From Kribbella sp. NBC_00382 (GTDB lineage: Bacteria > Actinomycetota > Actinomycetes > Propionibacteriales > Kribbellaceae), in the NCBI RefSeq assembly GCF_036067295.1, contig NZ_CP107954.1:7936001-8000000 (forward strand): a stretch of DNA of 64,000 nt. The letters are read 5' to 3'. The notes below the pieces were generated by a model. It did no database searches. It saw only the letters and a program-made list of their open reading frames with translations, and was not told the DNA's origin. How positions within the stretch are numbered: position 1 is the first letter of the stretch; each line of letters opens with the position of its first letter. Both the position numbers and the translations under genes were made by a program. Of this stretch, positions 7,940-14,885 are shown one piece after another.

Positions 7940-8890
7940 ATGAGACCCGTCATTCTCGATGTCGACACCGGGCTGGACGATGCCTGCGCACTCCTCCTCG
8001 CCGCCCGGCACCCGGAGCTCGACCTCAAGGCGGTGACCTGTGTGGGCGGCAACGTCGGCCTCGACCAGGTCGTCGTCAACACGCTGACGGTGCTCGACGC
8101 AGCCGGCCGCCCGGACGTCCCGGTCGGCCGCGGCGCGGCACTCCCCCTCCTGCAACCGGTACGGACGGCACCGCACGTCCACGGCGTCGATGGCCTCGGC
8201 GACCTGGACTGGCCGCGCTCAGCCCGTACTCCGGACGCGCGGCACGCTGTGGAACTGTTGCGCGACGCGCTGCTGGAGGCTGCGCGGACCGGCGAGCTGG
8301 TGACCTTGATCCCGCTGGCGCCGATGACGAATATCGCGTTGCTCCTGCGGACCTACCCGGAAGCCGCCGCGGGATTGCGTGAGATCGTCTTCATGGGTGG
8401 CGCGGCCGGAATCGGCAATGCGACGGCGTCCGCGGAGTTCAACATCTGGACCGACCCCGAGGCAGCCGCCATCACGCTCGGTGCGGCGAGCGAACTCGGC
8501 ATTCCGATCACGATGTACGGGCTGGATGTCTTTTACGACGTGGTGATTCCGCTGGACGAGGCGAAGGCGCTCAACGGATCGCCAGCGGCGGACCTGGCTC
8601 GGCGGATCATCGAGAAGCGCAGTGAGCTGTACAAGTTGGACGGCGCGAGTATCGGCGACGGCGGTGCGGTCTGCGCGGTGATCGATCCCGAAGGACTGAC
8701 CACGCAACCTTTCCCGCTGCGGGTCGAGCTTTCCGGGAGCTGGTCGCGGGGGCGGACGATCGTCGATACGCGGGATTGGTCGGGCGACCTCACGACCGAT
8801 CCGTTCGGGGTGGCGCCTCCGGTGGTACAGGTCGCTACTGCGGTGGATGGCCGGCGGTATGCCGACCTTTGGCTCGCGACGGTGCGGTAG
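7940..8890 (+). CDS. Nucleoside hydrolase (inosine/uridine-preferring family)
   Basis: A 316-residue N-ribohydrolase that splits nucleosides into base and ribose for salvage. The calcium-binding signature DVDTGLDDA is at residues 7-15 (Asp7, Asp9, Asp13, Asp14). Other family landmarks are HGVDGLGDL, the LIPLAPMTNIALLL segment, FMGGA and AEFNIWTDPEAA. Length is normal. It is followed by an oxidoreductase on the same strand with a 91-bp gap that contains a LacI-type operator, so the two are probably separately controlled. The nucleoside preference cannot be fixed from sequence. Confidence 0.93.
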   Translation: MRPVILDVDTGLDDACALLLAARHPELDLKAVTCVGGNVGLDQVVVNTLTVLDAAGRPDVPVGRGAALPLLQPVRTAPHVHGVDGLGDLDWPRSARTPDARHAVELLRDALLEAARTGELVTLIPLAPMTNIALLLRTYPEAAAGLREIVFMGGAAGIGNATASAEFNIWTDPEAAAITLGAASELGIPITMYGLDVFYDVVIPLDEAKALNGSPAADLARRIIEKRSELYKLDGASIGDGGAVCAVIDPEGLTTQPFPLRVELSGSWSRGRTIVDTRDWSGDLTTDPFGVAPPVVQVATAVDGRRYADLWLATVR

Positions 8891-8940
8891 CCGTCCGGTT
8901 TCGGTCAGCGGGTTGTTCTGACAAAGCGGGCGTGATTGCA

Positions 8941-8956
8941 TGGCAAGCGTTTGCCA
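8941..8956. promoter_or_regulatory. LacI-family operator palindrome
   Basis: TGGCAAGCGTTTGCCA is a 16-bp near-perfect palindrome centred on CG (arms TGGCAA/TTGCCA), the classic form of a LacI/GalR-family operator. It lies 25 bp before the GTG start at 8982 and so probably controls the oxidoreductase. No LacI-type gene is in the window, so the repressor acts from elsewhere. Confidence 0.75.
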
Positions 8957-8981
8957 GAGCCGACCTCACGAGGAGTCTTTC

Positions 8982-10307
8982 GTGTCCGCAGCCGCTCAGG
9001 AACGTCGCCGGTACGCCGTGGTCGGATTGGGGGCCCGGGCGCAGACCTTCGTGAACGCGCTGGCCGGGCCGTACGCCGATCGCGCTCAGTTGGTCGGGTT
9101 CTGCGATCTGAACCAGACCCGGATGGCGGTGCACAACCGGTGGCTGGCCGAGAAATTCGGGGCGGCGGCGGTTCCGGAGTACGAGGCCGGTGATTTTGCG
9201 CGGATGCTGACCGAGCAGCGGGTCGAGACGGTCGTGGTGACGTCGATGGACCGGACTCATGACGATTACATCGTCACCGCGCTGGAGGCCGGGCTGGACG
9301 TGATCACCGAGAAGCCGATGACGATGGATCCGGAGCGTTGCCGGCGGATTCTCGCGGCGGCCGAGAAAGCGCCGGGATCCGTGCGGGTGGCGTTCAACTA
9401 TCGCTACAACCCGGTGCACGAGAAGGTCCGTGAGGTGCTCGCGTCGGGCGCGATCGGCGAGATCGGGTCGGTGCATTTCGAATGGCTGCTCGATGTGCGG
9501 CACGGCGCCGACTACTTCCGCCGCTGGCATCGCGACAAGGCGAACGCCGGTGGATTGATGGTGCACAAGGCGACGCATCACTTCGACCTGGTGAACTGGT
9601 GGATCGATGCGGAGCCGGTGACGGTGTTCGCGGACGGGAAGCTGTTCTTCTACGGCGATGTGAACGGCAAGAAGCGTGGGCTGGCGCGCGATTACGAGCG
9701 GGCGGCTGGGGCGTCGGCCGCGGCTGATGATCCGTTTGCGATCAAGCTGGCGGCTTCACCGCAGTTGCGCGAGCTTTATCTGGAGGCCGAGCACGAGGAC
9801 GGGTATCACCGGGATCAGAACGTGTTTGCGCCGGGGATCACGATCGAGGACGACATAGCGGTACTGGTCAGGTACTCGACCGGTGCGTCGCTGAGCTATC
9901 ACCTGACCGCGTATTCGCCGTGGGAGGGCTATCGGATCGCCTTCAATGGGAGCGCCGGGCGGTTGGAGTTGCTGGTCCGGGAGAACACTTTCGCGACTCC
10001 GCCGGAGGACCAGCAGCACGCGACCGCAGTACAGCACGGCGACGCGAAGCCGGGTGAGACCGAGGCGCTGCTGACTCTGCATCCTTTGTGGGAGGCGCCG
10101 CAGACACTCCTGCACGGCGAACTCGGCCAAGGCCATGGCGGTGGCGACGCACGGCTACTTGAATCGCTTTTCGGCGACCCGGTTGAGGATCCGCTCGGCC
10201 GCGGTGCGGACCATCACGACGGCGCGCGCTCATTGCTGATCGGGCTGGCTGCCAACAAGTCGTTCGAGACGGGTCAGGTAGTACAGGTCTCGTCTCTGCT
10301 CGGGTAG
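8982..10307 (+). CDS. Gfo/Idh/MocA-family NAD(P)-dependent oxidoreductase
   Basis: A 441-residue sugar or inositol dehydrogenase-like enzyme. The N-terminal Rossmann fold shows YAVVGLGARAQTF (about residues 9-21), followed by VVTSMDRTH and the family motif ITEKPMT with the conserved Lys. The C-terminal half has the Gfo/Idh alpha/beta domain with HKATHHFDLVNWW. I chose GTG at 8982, which has GAGGAG upstream; an ATG at 8940 would put an operator palindrome inside the coding region. The LacI-type operator suggests induction by a carbohydrate. The protein is longer than the 330-380 typical for the family, with extra sequence around residues 220-270 and at the C-terminus. The substrate is unknown. 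Confidence 0.9.
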   Translation: MSAAAQERRRYAVVGLGARAQTFVNALAGPYADRAQLVGFCDLNQTRMAVHNRWLAEKFGAAAVPEYEAGDFARMLTEQRVETVVVTSMDRTHDDYIVTALEAGLDVITEKPMTMDPERCRRILAAAEKAPGSVRVAFNYRYNPVHEKVREVLASGAIGEIGSVHFEWLLDVRHGADYFRRWHRDKANAGGLMVHKATHHFDLVNWWIDAEPVTVFADGKLFFYGDVNGKKRGLARDYERAAGASAAADDPFAIKLAASPQLRELYLEAEHEDGYHRDQNVFAPGITIEDDIAVLVRYSTGASLSYHLTAYSPWEGYRIAFNGSAGRLELLVRENTFATPPEDQQHATAVQHGDAKPGETEALLTLHPLWEAPQTLLHGELGQGHGGGDARLLESLFGDPVEDPLGRGADHHDGARSLLIGLAANKSFETGQVVQVSSLLG

Positions 10308-10413
10308 TACAGCCTGCTCTACCTCTGATCGTGCAGGCTGCCGGATCGTTCGGGGCGGCGACACAGACAAGGCTGTTGGTGCAAGCAACAACCGCCCAGC
10401 AGGGAGTGTCGCC

Positions 10414-11610
10414 ATGTCTTTCACCCACACCACCTCCACCCGTACTCCGCGGCTTCGCCGACGTACCGCGCTCGCCACGGCCGCGGTCACAGTCAGCCTG
10501 GTCGCGGCTGCCGTGGTGTCCGCCACGCCACCGGCCGTTGCCGACAGCAACCTTGTCGCGGGCCGGTCCGGCGATGTCGTACAGCAGGGTCTGAATCGGC
10601 TGGTCAAGGACGACAAGTTCCCGGGCGCGCTGGCCGCCGTACGGGATCGCGATGGGCGTACCCACAACTACACGGCCGGGGTCGCGGACTTGAAGACCCA
10701 CGCGAAGGTGCCCGTCGACGGACAGGTCAGGATCGCCAGCAACACCAAGACGTTCGTCGCGACCGTCGTGCTGCAGCTGGTCGGTGAGGGCAAGGTCGAG
10801 TTGGACCAGCCGATCGAGAAGTACCTGCCGGGCGTGGTTCGCGGCAAGGGCATCGACGGGCACAACATCACCGTCCGCCAGTTGCTGCAGCACACCAGCG
10901 GCCTGCCCGACTACGACCAGGACATCGCTGCCGACTACCTTCCCCGGCAGCACACGTACTTCGAGCCGCGACAGCTGGTCGATCTGGCACTGGCTCACGG
11001 AGCTTCGTCTGCGCCTGGTACCGAGTGGAGCTACAGCAATACCAACTACATCATCGCGGGGCTGATGGTGCAGAAGGTGACCGGGCGTCCGCTCGGCGAG
11101 GAGATCACCAAGCGGGTGATCAACCGGATCGGGCTGCGGCACACCTACTGGCCGGCGGTTGGGGACCAGACGATCCGCGAGGCTCACCCGAAGGGCTACT
11201 GGATGACGGAGCCCGGCAAGCCTCTGGTCGACGTCACCGAGCAGGAGCCGTCGATGGCTTGGGCGGCCGGGGCGCTGATCTCTACGCCCAGCGATCTGAA
11301 CAGGTTCTTCAGCGCGCTGATCGGCGGCAAGCTCCTCGCGCCCGCTCAGCTCGAGCAGATGCTGACGACTGTCGAGGCTCCGGACGCTGGTCCGCGTGGC
11401 GCGGCGAGGTACGGGCTCGGCATCCAGACCTTCAAGCTGAGCTGCGGAGGCTTCGCCTGGAGCCATGGCGGCGACGCGCCGGGCTACGAGACCCGCAACG
11501 CCATCACCACCGACGGCCGCCAGGCAACCGTCGCGGTCACCACCCTCCCGACCAGCCTCGAGCTGGCCACCGCCGTCGAGGATGTCGTCGACGCCGCGCT
11601 TTGTGACTAG
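10414..11610 (+). CDS. Secreted serine hydrolase, beta-lactamase/D-alanyl-D-alanine carboxypeptidase family
   Basis: A 398-residue exported penicillin-recognising enzyme. The signal peptide has a basic start (RTPRLRRRT), a hydrophobic core and a likely cleavage after PPAVA. The class C-type catalytic motifs are all present: Ser109-x-x-Lys112 (SNTK), Tyr207-Ser-Asn (YSN) and His351-Gly-Gly (HGG), the last replacing KTG. Length matches actinobacterial extracellular DD-peptidase or esterase-like members. Whether it trims peptidoglycan or hydrolyses other amides/esters cannot be decided. It is single, with about 105 bp before it. Confidence 0.92.
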   Translation: MSFTHTTSTRTPRLRRRTALATAAVTVSLVAAAVVSATPPAVADSNLVAGRSGDVVQQGLNRLVKDDKFPGALAAVRDRDGRTHNYTAGVADLKTHAKVPVDGQVRIASNTKTFVATVVLQLVGEGKVELDQPIEKYLPGVVRGKGIDGHNITVRQLLQHTSGLPDYDQDIAADYLPRQHTYFEPRQLVDLALAHGASSAPGTEWSYSNTNYIIAGLMVQKVTGRPLGEEITKRVINRIGLRHTYWPAVGDQTIREAHPKGYWMTEPGKPLVDVTEQEPSMAWAAGALISTPSDLNRFFSALIGGKLLAPAQLEQMLTTVEAPDAGPRGAARYGLGIQTFKLSCGGFAWSHGGDAPGYETRNAITTDGRQATVAVTTLPTSLELATAVEDVVDAALCD

Positions 11611-11620
11611 ATTCCCAGGA

Positions 11621-11779
11621 ATGATCGAGCAATTCCGCACGGACCGTCTGATCATCCGGCGGTTCAGCCCTGCCGACCTGGATGGTTTCTGTGCCTATCA
11701 GGCCGATCCGCGGGTGCGGAGGTATGTGCCGGGTGATCCGATGGACGTCGGCGCAGACCAGCTGATCGTGGAGGCCTAG
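11621..11779 (+). pseudogene. Truncated GNAT acetyltransferase (N-terminal fragment)
   Basis: Fifty-two codons from ATG at 11621 read like the start of a RimJ/RimL-type GNAT acetyltransferase: TDRLIIRRFSPADLDGF followed by DPRVRRYVPGDP. A normal member is about 170-190 residues and has the acetyl-CoA-binding loop well after this point. Here the frame stops at TAG (11777-11779), inside the end of the convergent SUKH gene, and no continuation appears in other frames. It is therefore a remnant cut at its 3' side, probably by acquisition of the adjacent sequence. Confidence 0.75.
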
Positions 11780-12345
11780 GAATTCCAGGGCAGCAGACGC
11801 TGGGTTCGTAGCTCGGCGAGCCCTGGGTCGACTGCGAGGGTGGTCGCCTGGTCGAACGGCCAGCGTGGAGTCGGGTCCAGCTCTGGATCCTGGTCCTGCG
11901 CCTCGAGCAGGTACTGGCGCAAGAAAGTTGGCAGGTCCGAGGCGATCGCATAGGCGAGGGTCTCGTAGTCGGACTGGTCGACGAAGAAGATTGCGTCGCC
12001 TGGGTGGTGGGATCGACTGGCGTCGAGGATGTAGTAGTCGCCACATCCGTCTCCAGCTACCGGGATCCAGCGGCGGTCGCGCCAGCTGGGCCTGTCCTCG
12101 ATGTACGAGGAGATGTCGAGGAAATTCCTGCGGCCGGTGAGATTGGCACCGAAGAGGCCGCCTGGGCCGGCGAAGCTCCCGTTGCAGACCGAGAGCCAGC
12201 TTGTGAGTACTTCGGGGAGGTCGAAGCCGAGGTTCTCGCGGAGTCGGCTCAGATCGGCGGCTGTCGCTCCAGCCGGCGGCCAGTCGACGTCGGGCGGGAG
12301 ATCAGCCTCGGCGATGAGCCTCAGGACGTCGTCGAATTCGCTCAC
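11776..12345 (-). CDS. SMI1/KNR4 (SUKH) family protein, possible toxin-immunity protein
   Basis: A 189-residue protein with SUKH-superfamily landmarks: LPEVLTSWLSVCNGS, G-G-L-F-G, RRWIPVAGDGCGDYYILD and AIFFVDQSDYETLAYAIASDLPTFL. The GDGCGDY-hydrophobic stretch followed by a Phe-hydrophobic strand is the typical core. In polymorphic-toxin systems SUKH proteins neutralise cognate nuclease toxins. No toxin gene or secretion apparatus is adjacent, so this would be an orphan immunity or regulatory copy. It lies tail-to-tail with the truncated acetyltransferase, with stop codons overlapping. Confidence 0.82.
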   Translation of the reverse strand: MSEFDDVLRLIAEADLPPDVDWPPAGATAADLSRLRENLGFDLPEVLTSWLSVCNGSFAGPGGLFGANLTGRRNFLDISSYIEDRPSWRDRRWIPVAGDGCGDYYILDASRSHHPGDAIFFVDQSDYETLAYAIASDLPTFLRQYLLEAQDQDPELDPTPRWPFDQATTLAVDPGLAELRTQRLLPWNS

Positions 12346-12390
12346 CGCACGAGCGTCGCCGATGGCCGGGTCAAGCGGTGGCCGTACGGG

Positions 12391-12906
12391 TCAGCGGATG
12401 GGGATTTGGAGGGTTTGGCCGGGGACTACGTCGGTGGGGGTGTTGAGGTTGTTGAGGTCGGCGATCTTTTCGACTACCAGGGCGGGGTTTTCGGTGGGGT
12501 TGGTTTCTTGGGCGATGGACCAGAGGGACTGGCCGGCGCCTACCTGGACCTGGATGGTGTGGTCGAACTGGGGTTGGGGGTCCAGGACGCCGGCTACTCG
12601 GAGGCCTAGAACTGCGATGGCGGCGCCGAAGATCAGGACTGAGAGGGTGGTGAGGAGGAGTTTGCCTCGGCGGGTCAGTTGCAGAGCGGAAGGCTCGATG
12701 TCTTCTGACCAGGCGGCGCGGCGGGTGGTGCGGGTCGCGGGGCGGGGCTCGCGGAGGAGGTCGGTGCCGGAGCAGGCGCGAACCGGGATCGGCTCGGTGG
12801 TGGTGCCGGGGATGCGGCGGCGCCGGCGGGTTTCGCCGGGCTGTGTCACCTCGGGCGTCATCACATCTGTTGTCAGGGCTCCTGACGCCAGTGCCGCTGT
12901 GCTCAT
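12391..12906 (-). CDS. LysM-domain membrane protein, probable SOS-induced division inhibitor (DivS/ChiZ position)
   Basis: A 171-residue protein. The ATG at 12906 has GGAGG at good spacing; an in-frame extension to 12969 lacks one. The N-terminal ~85 residues are basic, disordered and cytoplasmic. One transmembrane helix follows (LLLTTLSVLIFGAAIAVLGL), then an external LysM domain (VGAGQSLWSIAQETNP...VVEKIADLNNLN...VVPGQTLQIPI) for peptidoglycan binding. The gene is divergent from lexA across a region with several LexA boxes. This is the position and form of Rv2719c/ChiZ of mycobacteria and DivS of corynebacteria, SOS-induced inhibitors of division. Function is inferred from synteny and architecture. 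Confidence 0.85.
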   Translation of the reverse strand: MSTAALASGALTTDVMTPEVTQPGETRRRRRIPGTTTEPIPVRACSGTDLLREPRPATRTTRRAAWSEDIEPSALQLTRRGKLLLTTLSVLIFGAAIAVLGLRVAGVLDPQPQFDHTIQVQVGAGQSLWSIAQETNPTENPALVVEKIADLNNLNTPTDVVPGQTLQIPIR

Positions 12907-13039
12907 CGGATCCTCCAGACTCGATTGATACATCTCCCACCCCGCCGCCCCGCACTTGTCACGGGCCAACTTCGGTGTTGATCTCTGTCTACCTGGGGGC
13001 TCCGACAGTTTTCGTCGGGACCACCTCCAGCGACCAACC

Positions 13040-13204
13040 CGAACACCTGTTCGATCGAACGCCTGTACGAATGATTAACCGAACCACCCGCAGGACGCAA
13101 CCATTTCCAACCAGGACACGCCGCAGAAATTCCCGGCCGCCGGGGCTCTATAACCTGACACGCGAACAAACGTGCGAACCGACACGCCTTCGAACAGATG
13201 TTTG
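13040..13204. promoter_or_regulatory. Divergent SOS control region with LexA boxes
   Basis: The lexA/LysM intergenic region holds several matches to the actinobacterial LexA box CGAAC-N4-GTTYG. CGAACACCTGTTCG (13040-13053) has perfect arms. CGAACAAACGTGCG (13163-13176) has one mismatch in the right arm. CGAACAGATGTTTG (13191-13204) is a full match to CGAACRNRYGTTYG. A weaker site overlaps 13056-13069. The last two would control lexA and the first two the LysM gene. Confidence 0.85.
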
Positions 13205-13294
13205 AAGAATCTCAGGATTCGGTCTACGGTCTTCTCAATCGACAAAGCCTGGCCGGTGCCCTACCACCGGCCCGACCCGAGGAGAAGCCTGACC

Positions 13295-14068
13295 ATGGCC
13301 AGGACGCCGAGCGGTTCCAGCAAGGACGATCGACCTGTCGCGGGAGCAGCCGCCAAGACGGTCTCCGAGCTGCCCGACGGTCCGGCCGACGCGACCGGTC
13401 TGACCCCTCGGCAACGCCGGGTGCTGGACGTGATCCGTGATTCCGTCGACAGCCGCGGCTACCCGCCGTCGATGCGCGAGATCGGCGAGAAGGTCGGCCT
13501 GACCAGTTCTTCCTCGGTCTCCCACCAGCTGAAGGTGCTCGAGCAGAAGGGCCTGCTGCGCCGCGACCCGAACCGACCGCGCGCGATCGAGGTCCGCTAC
13601 CCCAACGAGGTCGCCGACGTGGCCCGCCGGGGTTCGGTCGGCGCCGTCCGGCAGACGTCGTACGACGAGACCGGCGCGGGCGACGCGCACCCGGACGCGG
13701 TCTACGTCCCGGTGGTCGGCCAGATCGCCGCCGGTAACCCGATCCTCGCCGAGCAGGACATCGAGGAGGTCTTCCCGTTGCCCAGGGCAATGGTTGGCGA
13801 AGGCACCTTGTTCATGCTGAAGGTCAAGGGTGAGTCGATGATCGACGCGGCCATCTGCGACGGCGACTGGGTGGTCGTGCGGCAGGAGCAGACCGCGGAG
13901 AACGGTGACATCGTCGCCGCCATGATCGACGGCGAGGCGACCGTGAAGACGTTCAAGAAGACCGCCACCGAGATCCTGCTGCTCCCGCACAACCCGGCCT
14001 TCGAGCCGATCGACGGCAAGGACGCGGTCATCCTCGGAAAGGTCGTAACAGTTCTGCGGCGTGTCTGA
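13295..14068 (+). CDS. lexA: LexA, SOS transcriptional repressor and self-cleaving protease
   Basis: A 257-residue LexA. The N-terminal winged helix is visible as LTPRQRRVLDVIRDSV...PPSMREIGEKVGLTSSSSVSHQLKVLE (about residues 35-80). The self-cleavage site is Ala146-Gly147 (QIAAGNP), and the catalytic dyad is Ser181 (GESMID) and Lys218 (ATVKTF). The ATG at 13295 has GAGGAG upstream; the first 30 residues are a low-complexity extension seen in actinobacterial LexA. It is autoregulated through the boxes upstream. The glutathione-peroxidase-like gene follows after 48 bp and may be co-transcribed. Confidence 0.98.
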   Translation: MARTPSGSSKDDRPVAGAAAKTVSELPDGPADATGLTPRQRRVLDVIRDSVDSRGYPPSMREIGEKVGLTSSSSVSHQLKVLEQKGLLRRDPNRPRAIEVRYPNEVADVARRGSVGAVRQTSYDETGAGDAHPDAVYVPVVGQIAAGNPILAEQDIEEVFPLPRAMVGEGTLFMLKVKGESMIDAAICDGDWVVVRQEQTAENGDIVAAMIDGEATVKTFKKTATEILLLPHNPAFEPIDGKDAVILGKVVTVLRRV

Positions 14069-14116
14069 CATCTCAGACGGCGCGCGGACTCGCGCGTGTC
14101 GTGTCAGGATTGAGTT

Positions 14117-14629
14117 ATGACGACTGTCTATGACTTCAGCGCCACCCGGATCGAAGGCAATGAACAGTCTCTTTCCGATTTCCGCGACCAGGTGCTCCTG
14201 GTGGTGAACACGGCTTCGCAGAGCAGTCAGACGCCGCAGTACACCGGACTCCAGAAGCTCTACAAGACCTACCGCCGACAAGGGTTCTCGGTCCTCGGGT
14301 TTCCCTGTGACCAGTTCGGTCACCAGGAGCCCGGCGACGAGATCGAGATCGCGAACTTCGTGTCGACGATCTATCACGTCACGTTCCCGATGTTCGCCAA
14401 GATCGACGTGAACGGCTCCAAGACACCGGAGCTGTACAACTGGATGAAGCGTGAGCAGGGCGGACTGCTCGGGGGCCGGATCAAGTGGAGCTTCACCAAG
14501 TTCCTGATCGGCCGCGACGGCGGAGTGATCGCGCGCTACGCGCCGACCGCGACGCCGGAGAAACTGACGGACAAGATCGAGGCCGCGCTTGCGGTGCCGG
14601 CTCCGAGCCGGCGCGAATCAGGCGACTGA
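14117..14629 (+). CDS. Glutathione peroxidase-like protein lacking the peroxidatic Cys
   Basis: A 170-residue protein of the GPx thioredoxin-fold family: VYDFSA, VVNTASQSSQTPQYTGLQKLY, FPCDQFGHQEPG and WSFTKFLIGRDG. In working enzymes the first block reads N-x-A-S-[KQ]-[CU]-G-x-T with the peroxidatic Cys or Sec; here that position is Ser36 (AGC codon) and the next Gly is Ser as well. The Gln and Trp of the active-site network are present, while the usual Asn before Phe (WNF) is Ser. The Cys in FPCDQF, which serves as resolving Cys in some relatives, remains. The protein is therefore probably not a normal peroxidase. It lies 48 bp after lexA and ends before a strong terminator. Confidence 0.88.
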   Translation: MTTVYDFSATRIEGNEQSLSDFRDQVLLVVNTASQSSQTPQYTGLQKLYKTYRRQGFSVLGFPCDQFGHQEPGDEIEIANFVSTIYHVTFPMFAKIDVNGSKTPELYNWMKREQGGLLGGRIKWSFTKFLIGRDGGVIARYAPTATPEKLTDKIEAALAVPAPSRRESGD

Positions 14630-14645
14630 TTCACCGGCGGTAGCT

Positions 14646-14688
14646 GGCATCGATTCCGGGACACCCCTGGAATCGATGCCGTTCTTTT
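14646..14688 (+). terminator. Intrinsic terminator after the GPx-like gene
   Basis: A perfect 12-bp stem GGCATCGATTCC / GGAATCGATGCC with an 11-nt loop, followed by GTTCTTTTG. It ends the lexA/GPx-like transcription unit. Confidence 0.88.
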
Positions 14689-14885
14689 GTCTGCGACAGT
14701 GAGTCATCCCCCGTCGCACTGCAAACCAGAAAAGCACTCCCAGCGGCGGCACAGCCATGCCGTCAGCCGGCTCACTGATCGTTTGGACAGTCTTACGGTC
14801 ATGTCCGAAATAGGTGGCCGCAGCCTGTAGACGTTCCGGTCAAGACCGCTTTATGGTCGGTGGAACCGTCGCAGGGAGAACCGCC

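Noticed and set aside
8940..8981. ATG at 8940 as the start of the Gfo/Idh/MocA gene
   Set aside because: It would put a LacI-type operator inside the coding sequence; GTG at 8982 has GAGGAG and gives the normal N-terminus.
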